Shown here piece after piece: positions 14,449 through 21,785 of a DNA stretch of 24,734 bases (positions within the stretch are counted from its first letter, which is position 1; the number at the start of each line of letters is the position of its first letter). The stretch covers positions 1-24,734 of the IMG/VR virus record IMGVR_UViG_3300005613_003012. The stretch is one strand, 5' to 3'. Under the pieces are notes generated by a model. It worked only from the letters and a program-made list of their open reading frames with translations, had not been told where the DNA came from and made no database searches. The DNA is from a virus. The position numbers and the translations under genes are program-made.

Positions 14449-14457
14449 TTCTTCACC

Positions 14458-15267
14458 ATGGTTTTTATCGCTGGACAATTTGCGGCTGATGAGATTCTTT
14501 GTCAAGTCCCGCCTCACACGCTACGGATCGATCTTCAACAACGTCGCTGGAAATCCGATACAGATCCGGATTCGGCAATCACCGACTCCAATGACAACGG
14601 CATCCCTATCGAGTTTGTACTGCTCGGGTTTACTCCCTTCTACGGCAACCTCGGTATGCGAAACCACGAGGAGTTCATTCGCATTGCTTACATTGGTGTT
14701 TCTCCTTCACACCGTTTGCTTCCTCCTCGCTGTGTTGCAACCAGTATTGTCTCTGGTAAAAGCAGCCAGAAGAACTTTATTTCGTACTTCCAGACTCTCT
14801 ACAACAACCGAATTAATGTTGCGGAGGTAGTGACGGCAACTAAGTTTGTGCAAAAAAGTTTTACACAAACTGATCCCACAACGGGTGCTGACACTGGGAA
14901 AATTAATTACAACGTTCTAGAGTTCTCGGATCGGCCAGTTAAAGGTGAAGACGAAAAGACGCTCATCGAAGATATTGGAACGTGGCTCGCTGCTGATGGA
15001 GGAGACCTGGTATCGGCTGCACTACGTTCTCATATCTCCGGTGCGAATTTGGTTGAGTTACCTTTGGGATCAGATCACGTCGAGATCAAAGCAGCTTTTG
15101 ATGAAGCACATCCGAAGCTAGAAGGTTCCAAACCAGAGGGCTTAGCAGCCCTCCCAGCGGGCGCAGGAGACCCGAAAGCTGCCCCACCGGAACCTTCAAA
15201 GGATAAGCCTAAGGAACTTACCCAAGAACAAAAGGACGCTCTCAAAGCAGCCGGTTTGGAGATCTAA
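14458..15267 (+). CDS. Unknown protein following SSB, possible DNA-binding partner, 269 aa
   Basis: The gene starts nine bases after ssb. The first 185 residues form a compact-looking alpha/beta domain, with PIEFVLLGFTPFYGNLG, HRLLPPRCVATS and INYNVLEFSDRPV as conserved-looking blocks; LEFSDRP after a GKINYN strand recalls the last strands of an OB-like fold. Residues 228-255 are a Pro/Ala/Gly/Lys linker, and the end is a short helix, LTQEQKDALKAAGLEI. That plan (folded domain, flexible tail, terminal contact helix) is like SSB proteins. A link to cyanobacterial DUF5895-type proteins came to mind but is unverified. A strong terminator follows at 15298. Confidence 0.72.
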   Translation: MVFIAGQFAADEILCQVPPHTLRIDLQQRRWKSDTDPDSAITDSNDNGIPIEFVLLGFTPFYGNLGMRNHEEFIRIAYIGVSPSHRLLPPRCVATSIVSGKSSQKNFISYFQTLYNNRINVAEVVTATKFVQKSFTQTDPTTGADTGKINYNVLEFSDRPVKGEDEKTLIEDIGTWLAADGGDLVSAALRSHISGANLVELPLGSDHVEIKAAFDEAHPKLEGSKPEGLAALPAGAGDPKAAPPEPSKDKPKELTQEQKDALKAAGLEI

Positions 15268-15297
15268 ACTGGTAGCGGAAGGGCAAACCTGCCGCAC

Positions 15298-15321
15298 GGG
15301 TCGCTTCGGCGGCCCTTTTTT
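15298..15321 (+). terminator. Intrinsic terminator with UUCG tetraloop
   Basis: GGGTCGC (15298-15304), loop TTCG, GCGGCCC (15309-15315), then six T. The stem has one G-T wobble and is closed by the very stable C-UUCG-G tetraloop. It ends the polymerase-to-SSB block and overlaps the stop codon of the oppositely oriented NblA-like gene by two bases. Confidence 0.93.
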
Positions 15322-15520
15322 AATCTTTTAAAAGCTCCGAGAGAGGAGGTAATTCAAAGCCGTTAACAGTAACAGTCAAGGCTAATTTTGAAAAGAGTTT
15401 TGACTTAATAACGTAATTCGCATGGACAAGATCTAAAATCTCTAACAACTCATCCTTATCCGAAACTTGTTTTGCTTTCTGCATGAACTTATGATGGTAG
15501 AACTCCTGTTCTAAAGACAT
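15320..15520 (-). CDS. nblA: NblA-like phycobilisome degradation adaptor, 66 aa
   Basis: NblA is a small helical-hairpin protein that links phycobilisome rods to the ClpC protease and so triggers dismantling of the light-harvesting antenna; phage copies are known. The start MSLEQEF matches the family's (L/M)-S-L-E-Q-x-F opening, followed by F12, K15 and S20, helix 2 with ELLEILDLVHANYV, and a terminal LFSKL comparable to family L-x-x-L-L-K. Helix lengths align without a gap; a 16-residue extra tail follows. ATG at 15520 is chosen because GAGAGG precedes it; a longer frame starts at 15559 without such a site. It is the only minus-strand gene in an otherwise rightward 20-kb block and is divergent from the next gene. 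Identification is by eye. Confidence 0.68.
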   Translation of the reverse strand: MSLEQEFYHHKFMQKAKQVSDKDELLEILDLVHANYVIKSKLFSKLALTVTVNGFELPPLSELLKD

Positions 15521-15557
15521 ATATCCTCTCAGTTTTTCTAAAAGTCCTTCTGCGTCC

Positions 15558-16091
15558 ATGGATTTCTACCGAGTCCCGAACAATATCTTCAATCCTATTT
15601 CCGATCGAGGGTTATGCGACGGTCGGATAGTACTTCCTATCGACGCTAAAGGTGAGCTAAAAGATCAATTAGAAAGTGCTGGATATACAGACATAATAAG
15701 AGCAAACGATACTTGCGATCATTTAGATATAAAATGGTGGAAAGCGCTGCCTGAGTTTGACTGGACAATCGCTATAACGCAGGGTTTAAAAAACAACCTC
15801 GAATGGATCTTAGAGCCTGGTTACGAGCTGGCTAACAAAGGTCTCATAGTTTTAGATCGAATAACTTTCTTAGAGCCCACGAGGGCTCGTTCAGACTTCT
15901 TAAAATCAAAACCTTTATCAAATATGATTGTTTTAAATCCTAGACCTGAGTTTCGTGCGGACCAGAGAAAATCAAAAGACTCTGTGACTTCTGCGTGGTT
16001 TGTGTACGACAAAACCAAAAATCAGACTATCGGGACAAACATTTATTTCGATGTAAGCTGGCAGCGACCAAAATCTTTTTTTAAAAAATGA
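15558..16091 (+). CDS. Methyltransferase-like protein lacking the catalytic motif, 177 aa
   Basis: The layout follows N6-adenine DNA methyltransferase-like phage proteins: a motif I position at VLPIDAKGEL (25-34), then LPEFDWTI (64-71), then LANKGLIVLDRITFLEPTRAR (91-111), IVLNPRPEF and SVTSAWFVYD. Active enzymes carry N-P-P-Y/F right after a segment like FDWTI; here the bases encode A-I-T-Q-G (72-76). Motif I also lacks the usual G-x-G. The protein is thus probably not an active methyltransferase and may be a DNA- or protein-binding derivative. Its ATG 15558 lies 38 bases above and divergent from nblA; the stop overlaps the next gene's start by four bases. Confidence 0.68.
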   Translation: MDFYRVPNNIFNPISDRGLCDGRIVLPIDAKGELKDQLESAGYTDIIRANDTCDHLDIKWWKALPEFDWTIAITQGLKNNLEWILEPGYELANKGLIVLDRITFLEPTRARSDFLKSKPLSNMIVLNPRPEFRADQRKSKDSVTSAWFVYDKTKNQTIGTNIYFDVSWQRPKSFFKK

Positions 16092-16411
16092 GAGGCCGCC
16101 TGCAGTTGTTGCTCACGCAGTACGTAGACGCGCAGCAACAAACAAACAGAATGCTTGAAAAGATAGCAGCTCTCATGGTCAGCAACCAATTACTGCAGGA
16201 GTGTATAGACCACGAGGGTAAACCACGGTTGCCAGATGAAATAGCTGAGCTTGTCGCGGACTCATTTTCGGCTGGTCTGTGTCTTTTAAACGAGCTTGAA
16301 CAACGAAACAAAGATTTTGATTATCAAAAACGAGAGTTTTTTATAGAGGATACTGAGAGTGATGACGATCAAGACGAAGATGACAATAAACAAAGCTTGG
16401 GATCGTTCTAA
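16088..16411 (+). CDS. Unknown helical protein with acidic tail, 107 aa
   Basis: The product is helical throughout residues 1-75 (QLLLTQYVDAQQQTNRMLEKI and a Leu/Ala-rich second helix) and ends in a strongly acidic tail (IEDTESDDDQDEDDNK, 86-101). The start overlaps the preceding stop by four bases, so the two are coupled. Acidic tails of this sort can mimic nucleic acid or contact basic proteins. It could bind the neighbouring nuclease or primase, which is speculation. No family recognised. Confidence 0.65.
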   Translation: MRGRLQLLLTQYVDAQQQTNRMLEKIAALMVSNQLLQECIDHEGKPRLPDEIAELVADSFSAGLCLLNELEQRNKDFDYQKREFFIEDTESDDDQDEDDNKQSLGSF

Positions 16412-16435
16412 TATAAATACAAGCGAGTTAAAATT

Positions 16436-17221
16436 TTGGACACCAGAAAAACTATAAATGGTTTAAGGCATTACAGGTGTCCTGGAGTGCCTGATTACTT
16501 GCCGTCAGTAACTTCAATTCTTAGCGCAACGCAATCAGCTAAAACTCAACAGAAACTAGCGCACTGGAACATAATGAATCCAGGAGCAGCAGATGCGGCT
16601 GCTGAAAGAGGAACATGGATACATAACAGTGTTGAAAATCATTTAAGAGGATTGAAAGTAGTACCTCCAGAAAGGTACGCACCATACTGGGAAGGTGTGC
16701 CGGAGTGCGTTGATTCTCTTTTAGACGGTGGTCGAGTGCTTTGGTCGGAAAGGCCATTCAACCAACCACGTTGGTCTAGATACGTAGGGGAAGACGGTGT
16801 GGGTCGTATTTTTTATTATGATCCTGACTCTAAACATGGATACGCAGGCTGTTGTGATCTCATTTACATGGACAACAACGCCGAAATAATCCTTGCAGAT
16901 TTCAAGACAAGTTCGGGTCCATACAGTGCGAGATTTCCTAATAAAAATTCAAACATAGACGAAAAAACAAAGAAAGCTCTTATCTCTGGAGTATTTAAAA
17001 CTAAGAAAACTCGATTACAATTAGCTGCTTATAAGCTCGCTGCCGAAGCATGTTTGGGAATTAAAATTAACAAAACCCAAATTATTGTGAGTACTGCTAT
17101 TAAGGAGTACCAAACACAAGTATTCACGTTTGGGGAAACTGAGGTAGAAAAAGACGAGATTGCGTGGCTGCAGCTTGTCGATAAATTCTTTACCGAGGTG
17201 CGTCCAGCACAAGCCGCTTGA
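16436..17221 (+). CDS. RecB/Cas4-type PD-(D/E)XK nuclease, 261 aa
   Basis: This fits phage-type RecB-like exonucleases. Catalytic positions are visible: H63 in RGTWIH, D141 in GYAGCCDLI, D155-F-K157 in ADFKTS, and Q195-x-x-x-Y199 in LQLAAYKLA, the order expected for the family (H, D, D/E-x-K, Q-x-x-x-Y). The N-terminal LPSVTSILSAT is also typical. A TTG at 16436 is the only start codon between the upstream stop and these motifs. There are no four-Cys iron-sulfur positions, unlike Cas4 or AddB. It likely degrades or processes DNA ends in recombination or host DNA breakdown, beside the primase-helicase. Confidence 0.87.
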   Translation: MDTRKTINGLRHYRCPGVPDYLPSVTSILSATQSAKTQQKLAHWNIMNPGAADAAAERGTWIHNSVENHLRGLKVVPPERYAPYWEGVPECVDSLLDGGRVLWSERPFNQPRWSRYVGEDGVGRIFYYDPDSKHGYAGCCDLIYMDNNAEIILADFKTSSGPYSARFPNKNSNIDEKTKKALISGVFKTKKTRLQLAAYKLAAEACLGIKINKTQIIVSTAIKEYQTQVFTFGETEVEKDEIAWLQLVDKFFTEVRPAQAA

Positions 17222-17254
17222 TCATGAGGATTTTGCAAAGCTTGCGCCAAAACC

Positions 17255-17283
17255 AAGACACCAGCGGATAGCTGAGGCATAAT
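17255..17283 (+). promoter_or_regulatory. Possible promoter P4
   Basis: AAGACA (17255-17260), 17-base spacer, CATAAT (17278-17283), 21 bases before the primase-helicase ATG. Both boxes are off consensus (4 and 5 of 6 bases) but spacing is optimal. It falls in the largest gap (83 bases) of this gene block, just where a promoter would be useful. Confidence 0.4.
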
Positions 17284-17304
17284 GTTGTCACTACAGAGCA
17301 CTCC

Positions 17305-20049
17305 ATGAAATTCTCTTGTTCAATCAACGAAAAAGTCGTCAGTGCTCTTGATAAAAATAGCGGAAAGATAGAAGCTGGAGGTAATTTTGCTGCGTTTAAT
17401 ACCGGTTGGAAGTCTGAAAACATAAATGCAGAACAAATCGCTAATCAAGTAGCGCAAAGAAAAGGTTTATGTGCGTGGCATCTTGTTGACGGTAAAAGAG
17501 AAAAGAACAGCACCGACCCTATTGTTGCAGGTTTAATAATTATTGATATAGACAACCAAGCGGACGGTAAAGATCAAGATGGTAACAAAATTCAAAAACA
17601 AGAATTAACTTGGGAGCAAGCTAAAGAACTAGAAGTATGTAAAAAATATTTATCGTTAGCCTACAATTCTCCATCTAATACGAATGGATGGCCTCGTTTT
17701 AGATTAGTTTTTGGTTTAGAGAAAGATATTATTGACGCTGATTTTTATCAATGGTTCGTCAGAGCTATTGCTAAAGACATTCCCGGATCAGACAAACGAG
17801 CTACCACGGCTGTCAATTTATTTTATGGCGCGAAAACTGGAAAGGACATTCTGTGTATAACAGATAAGTTCATACCGGTTAGCAAGATAGAAGAAGCTCA
17901 AAAAGTATATGCAGCACTTCCTGCTGAAGATAAGGGAGAAAAATTCAATGTTACCGAGGCTCTAAGCAACATAAACATAGAAGATCAAGGTGTTGAAATA
18001 CGTAGTTTATTGTCCAGGTCTGTAAAAGACATTCTCGATGGAAAGCCTGTTGATGATAGGAGCGCTGCTGTAACAAGAGCTGTAAAGGAGATATTGGGTT
18101 GGGTCAACTGGCTTAGAGCAAAGGACATAGCCTCGTGCGTATCACCCTTGACAGTAGCACATAATGCGTTCTATGCTGTGTATGACTATCCCCCGGAGGT
18201 AGATGGTAAGTTCACCCGAATCGTTGAGAGCATCCGTGATGTTGAAGCAATCCAGCCGTCTATCGTCATGGCTTCTGAGCACGACGAGGTTGCGGCATGG
18301 AAGAGACTAAAAGCGATAGATCTAAATGTTTTCAACAACGTTGCTACTGAAGAAGTAAAAGAATCTATCAAGAAAACAAAACCTCAACCGAAAAATTCAA
18401 TTTTAAATTTTGAAGACTTTTCAGTAGACACTCAGACAACTACAAAAACAACAACAGAATCAATGACAACACCCACCACACCAGCTCAGCTAGTTAACTT
18501 GCAAAATGCACAACAACAACAAAGAGCTTTTGCTGAGAATGACGTTGCAGACATAATTTCAACTAATCAAGGAGATAATTATCTTTATGACAGCACTCAT
18601 GACAATTTTTATACTTACGACGACGATAAAGGCGTATGGTATGTGCAAGATGAAATGCACGTCAAACGTCGAATTGTAAACGCTTTAGATACTTTTGTAA
18701 CCGCTGGAGTTCTCCCTAAGTATCAATCGTCAACCGTTAACAGCGTATATGCCATGCTGCAAGCGAAAATGCTTAAGTCTTTAGATGGAGGCAGGGTAAG
18801 CATTTTTAGTAAAGGTAAAAGATACATTCCGTTTGCAAACGGCGCACTAAACAGCGAAACTTTTGAGTTCACACCAGGTAAAAACAAAGAGCTTTATTTC
18901 CGTAGCCGTCTTATGTACGAATGGGATAAAGATGGCAAATGTCCAAAGTTTCTCGCGTGGATGGATGACTCTTTAAGAAAAGGTCAAAGTCGATTAATTC
19001 AAGCGTTTGCTAGAGCGTTGTTGACCGGGTATACATCGGGCGAACGCTTTTTGCATTTGGTTGGCCCTGGTGGCACGGGTAAATCAACCATGCAGCAATT
19101 AATGATTGCTCTAGCGGGTTTTAACAGCACTCATACATCGAGTCTGGAGATTATCGAGACAAACAAATTTGAAAGCTACAACTTGATCGGTAAAAGACTT
19201 TTACTGCTGACAGATGAATCTAACTACAACAAGCGGATGGACGTGCTCAAAAAACTTACATCCGCTTCAGATACTTTGCGAGCAGAACGAAAGTACGGTA
19301 AAGAAATTATTAGTTTCAAGCCTGAGTGTCTTGTCTGCATAGCGAGCAACGAACACATAAGCTCGAATGACTCCACAAGCGGTCTGGAGCGACGTCGCTT
19401 GACGATCGTTATGGATAAGGTTGTACCACCAAGCCAGCGTAGGGAGCTGCTCAGCGTTTACGGAGACAGGCTCGAAGGTGAGTTCGTTGAAGAACTACCT
19501 GGAATAGTTGCTTGGGCTCTGTCGATGACTTTTGAAGAGATGAGAGATGTTTTAGCTAATCCGGTCAAACACGCTCCATCGCTGGCTAGGACAAACATCG
19601 ACGCTCTTGTATTCAATAATCAGTATGTTGCGTGGTTAGCAGATTGTTGTCTTTATGCTCCCAACACAGCGACAGTTGTAGGTAGAGGTGCAGCAAGACC
19701 AAGCACCGACGAATCAGAGAAAGGTATGTTTGTTAAGAACGCATATTCAGAACTTTATGCAAGTTATGCAAACTTCTGTAAGGCTTGCGGTTATAAACCA
19801 GCAGCTAAACCTCGATTCGTAGAGCGCACTATGGAAACTCTATGCAACATCTTAAAGCTACCCAATTGCAAAACTACCACTAAAAATGGTTTACCGGCTA
19901 TAAAAGGTTTACGACTGAAGCCTTTTGATCTAACATCCGATCGCGCCTCTCACGGCCCAGATAGACTCCCGAACCCAGTGGAGTTTGCACAGGAACCTGA
20001 CTTTTCTAAGTGGGAAAACAATTTCAACAAACACGATGCCAACACCTAA
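17305..20049 (+). CDS. PrimPol-D5 type primase-helicase, 914 aa
   Basis: This is a fusion of a primase and a superfamily 3 helicase that would prime and unwind at the fork. The N-terminal domain has the archaeo-eukaryotic primase metal motif D81-x-D83 (IIIDIDNQ) and the nucleotide-binding stretch PRFRLVFGL (130-138). A linker of about 100 residues follows (370-430, Thr/Gln-rich). The helicase part has Walker A GPGGTGKS (587-594), a Walker B-like LLLLTDES, and the D5 signature VCIASNEH followed by SGLERRRLTIVMD. The C-terminal 200 residues are typical of phage/plasmid D5 proteins. It is coupled to a membrane protein gene by a 14-base overlap. It can serve as both primase and replicative helicase with PolA and SSB. 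Confidence 0.92.
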   Translation: MKFSCSINEKVVSALDKNSGKIEAGGNFAAFNTGWKSENINAEQIANQVAQRKGLCAWHLVDGKREKNSTDPIVAGLIIIDIDNQADGKDQDGNKIQKQELTWEQAKELEVCKKYLSLAYNSPSNTNGWPRFRLVFGLEKDIIDADFYQWFVRAIAKDIPGSDKRATTAVNLFYGAKTGKDILCITDKFIPVSKIEEAQKVYAALPAEDKGEKFNVTEALSNINIEDQGVEIRSLLSRSVKDILDGKPVDDRSAAVTRAVKEILGWVNWLRAKDIASCVSPLTVAHNAFYAVYDYPPEVDGKFTRIVESIRDVEAIQPSIVMASEHDEVAAWKRLKAIDLNVFNNVATEEVKESIKKTKPQPKNSILNFEDFSVDTQTTTKTTTESMTTPTTPAQLVNLQNAQQQQRAFAENDVADIISTNQGDNYLYDSTHDNFYTYDDDKGVWYVQDEMHVKRRIVNALDTFVTAGVLPKYQSSTVNSVYAMLQAKMLKSLDGGRVSIFSKGKRYIPFANGALNSETFEFTPGKNKELYFRSRLMYEWDKDGKCPKFLAWMDDSLRKGQSRLIQAFARALLTGYTSGERFLHLVGPGGTGKSTMQQLMIALAGFNSTHTSSLEIIETNKFESYNLIGKRLLLLTDESNYNKRMDVLKKLTSASDTLRAERKYGKEIISFKPECLVCIASNEHISSNDSTSGLERRRLTIVMDKVVPPSQRRELLSVYGDRLEGEFVEELPGIVAWALSMTFEEMRDVLANPVKHAPSLARTNIDALVFNNQYVAWLADCCLYAPNTATVVGRGAARPSTDESEKGMFVKNAYSELYASYANFCKACGYKPAAKPRFVERTMETLCNILKLPNCKTTTKNGLPAIKGLRLKPFDLTSDRASHGPDRLPNPVEFAQEPDFSKWENNFNKHDANT

Positions 20050-20587
20050 ATCCTTTCCTCTAACGATTCTCGTAGGAGGAGCCGCAGCCGTTGCCACAGC
20101 GATCACTGCACCTCAGTTTGTAGGGGCGCCGCTGGCGTTTATCGGAGGGACGTTAGCAGGTATCTCGATCTCCGATAAAAAGAAACTCCGTCGCGATGAA
20201 GGCAAAGACGTAGCGAACAGGGTCAGCGGAGCTTTCAGTGCTCTTTATGAAAAAAACCGTGGTTTAGTTGACCCAGTAGAGCTAGCTTTTGTCGCTAACG
20301 TCAGTATTGACCAGACCCACGGGTTCTTAACTGCTTTAGCGGAAAGCACGGGAGCGACTAAAGTAACGACCAATCAAGGTGTCAACGTTGCTTTTAACTT
20401 CCCTCACACAGCAAACGCTTTAGAAGAACTTTCTAAAAACGCTCAGAACTGGGCGCAGAGCCAGATCGCTCAACTGAGTCAGCAGTTAGAATTGCATCAA
20501 CAAGCGCTTCGTGCAGCTCAACTCGCTCAAGCTGCGGGTCCCAGGCAACAAGTGCGACAAGCTAACGAAGACGTCTGGCAGCAATGA
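20036..20587 (+). CDS. Membrane protein coupled to the primase gene, 183 aa
   Basis: ATG 20036 lies 14 bases before the primase stop; an earlier in-frame start at 19985 would only read through the primase end. Residues 8-46 hold two Gly/Ala-rich hydrophobic segments (TILVGGAAAVATAITA and APLAFIGGTLAGISI), probably a membrane hairpin, followed by KKKLRRDEGK. Residues 65-125 have a winged-helix-like rhythm: LVDPVELAFVANVSIDQTHGFLTALAE, then a V-T-T-N-Q-G wing. A Gln/Ala/Leu-rich coiled coil (130-170) ends the protein. It might anchor DNA or the replication complex at the membrane; that is inference from layout. No family recognised. Confidence 0.72.
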   Translation: MPTPKSFPLTILVGGAAAVATAITAPQFVGAPLAFIGGTLAGISISDKKKLRRDEGKDVANRVSGAFSALYEKNRGLVDPVELAFVANVSIDQTHGFLTALAESTGATKVTTNQGVNVAFNFPHTANALEELSKNAQNWAQSQIAQLSQQLELHQQALRAAQLAQAAGPRQQVRQANEDVWQQ

Positions 20588-20772
20588 GTGAACCCGTCAT
20601 TGAAATGACACCTGATCAAACAATGTATCGGGTGTCACTCAAAGAAGACGGGTTTGAAGCCACCAGTTACGTCTCAAGTATGCACTTGGTTGACGAAAAG
20701 GTGAAATACCTCCGACACAAAATCAAGGAGGAAGCCAGAAAAGCCTACCTAAAAAACTTCGATGACATCTGA
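20584..20772 (+). CDS. Unknown small protein, 62 aa
   Basis: It is coupled by ATGA to the membrane-protein gene. The product has two strands (MYRVSLKEDGFEATSYVSS) then a basic helix (DEKVKYLRHKIKEEARKAYLKNF), an arrangement seen in small DNA- or protein-binding phage proteins. It overlaps the next ORF by 11 bases. Function unknown. Confidence 0.65.
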   Translation: MSEPVIEMTPDQTMYRVSLKEDGFEATSYVSSMHLVDEKVKYLRHKIKEEARKAYLKNFDDI

Positions 20773-20914
20773 ACAGCCTGATATCGACGAGCGCTTCGAA
20801 GAACTCTCGGAAGAAGAAAAAGAGCTACTAGATCAAGCTCTCAAAAATCTGATGGGTTTTATCGAGGAAGAGACTTCCTTAGGTTTATGGGAAGAAGAAG
20901 CTCAAGAAGACTGA
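20762..20914 (+). CDS. Highly acidic small protein, 50 aa
   Basis: The ORF runs from ATG 20762 to TGA 20912-20914, continues the overlap chain, and its last 13 bases overlap the end of thyX on the other strand. Of 50 residues, 19 are Asp or Glu and only three are Lys or Arg, so the charge is about -16. It should be one or two helices. Such acidity could mimic DNA, but nothing specific is recognised. Confidence 0.6.
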   Translation: MTSEQPDIDERFEELSEEEKELLDQALKNLMGFIEEETSLGLWEEEAQED

Positions 20915-21612
20915 GCCAAAAACTTCCAGCCCTTAAGTGCGGAATCAGGGTTATCACTATCTGTAGCTGCGTTAATGGCGGCTTTAACGACTGTAGGAAT
21001 TTCAAGTCCGAGTATCAAGGCAACTTGCTGAGCAATCTTGCGGTGTTCTAGCTGAGTATCCTCTTGGGCTCGAAGTCCAACATAGTGGACCCAAGAACGA
21101 ATAGTGCCTTGCATGTGCATAAGTGTAGGTGTATACAGAGGTAAGATATTCCTTGCACATTCTTGTGCCACACCGGCCTCAAGCATATCGGCATACAAAT
21201 CATGTATTTCTACATCAAGATTTGTAATACGAGTGCGGAAATCCCTCATAAGCTCACGGTCAATTGGCTTGGTACTCGACTGTCGATTCTTTTCTGACTG
21301 CTCCCTTAACTCAAACCCGTCAGGGTGGTCGTGAATATCACCAATAATTTCAAAGGGATTGCAATACCTTTGAGAAAGCTCCTGAAAGGAGAAAGATCGG
21401 TGACGCAGGATTTGAGCAGAAATGGCCCTAGATGTAAGAATTTGAAAACTGGCGTTAGCTTGCTCTAGGATCGACCAATGACCGTGTCTAATGCAGTAAG
21501 AAAGGAGACGAGCATACTCCTCTCGATCCGGATTTGAAGTCGAAACGCGAGCGTGTCGAGCTATAACTTTTTCTGCGTCAGGAGTGATCCAATCAAGCTT
21601 GACTGTGTGCAT
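20902..21612 (-). CDS. thyX: Flavin-dependent thymidylate synthase ThyX
   Basis: ThyX makes dTMP from dUMP using FAD, NADPH and methylene-tetrahydrofolate. The signature R-H-R-x7-S is present as RHRSFSFQELS (70-80) followed by QRY. Other blocks are ARVSTSNPDR (21-30), the HWSILEQANASF region (45-56), and IRSWVHYVGLR near residues 170-180, with D-x-Q-x-E-H-R downstream in place of the C-terminal Q-x-E-I motif. Length of 236 fits the family. It is the last gene of the leftward operon and converges on, and slightly overlaps, the rightward block. It completes the dCTP-dUTP-dUMP-dTMP route started by dcd. Confidence 0.95.
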   Translation of the reverse strand: MHTVKLDWITPDAEKVIARHARVSTSNPDREEYARLLSYCIRHGHWSILEQANASFQILTSRAISAQILRHRSFSFQELSQRYCNPFEIIGDIHDHPDGFELREQSEKNRQSSTKPIDRELMRDFRTRITNLDVEIHDLYADMLEAGVAQECARNILPLYTPTLMHMQGTIRSWVHYVGLRAQEDTQLEHRKIAQQVALILGLEIPTVVKAAINAATDSDNPDSALKGWKFLAQSS

Positions 21613-21641
21613 TATGTTTCCACGGTTCGGACAAGCTTAAC

Positions 21642-21785
21642 TCAACTCTTGGGAAAAGTCTGTTGGTAACGCAGTCGAGCCGTTATCTCAGCAGGATTAC
21701 TAACAGCCCGAATCATATCTGCAGGACCCATGCCAAGAGCAACCCCAGCCATCCTGAAAGGCTCTACTCGATCACTTCTTACCAT
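21642..21785 (-). CDS. Small unknown protein, 47 aa, between thyX and its upstream gene
   Basis: On the minus strand an ATG at 21785-21783 opens a 47-residue frame ending at TGA (21644-21642). It overlaps the end of the preceding leftward gene by 14 bases and ends 29 bases before thyX. A GGGGTG about seven bases upstream can act as ribosome-binding site. The product starts MVRSDRVEPFRMAGVALGMG and has a helical, Ala/Gly-rich first half and a C-terminal ITARLRYQQ helix. It fills the only gap in the operon. Function unknown. Confidence 0.55.
   Translation of the reverse strand: MVRSDRVEPFRMAGVALGMGPADMIRAVSNPAEITARLRYQQTFPKS

Noticed and set aside
14480-14830. Plus-strand ORF of 116 codons in another frame
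   Set aside because: It lies within the 269-aa gene after ssb; composition is biased (Ser, Thr, Arg) and there is no start signal.
15467-15495. TTGTTT-17-TATGAT as a promoter for the methyltransferase-like gene
   Set aside because: The -35 matches only three bases and the element lies inside the NblA-like coding sequence; kept only as a weak possibility because a terminator precedes the gene block.
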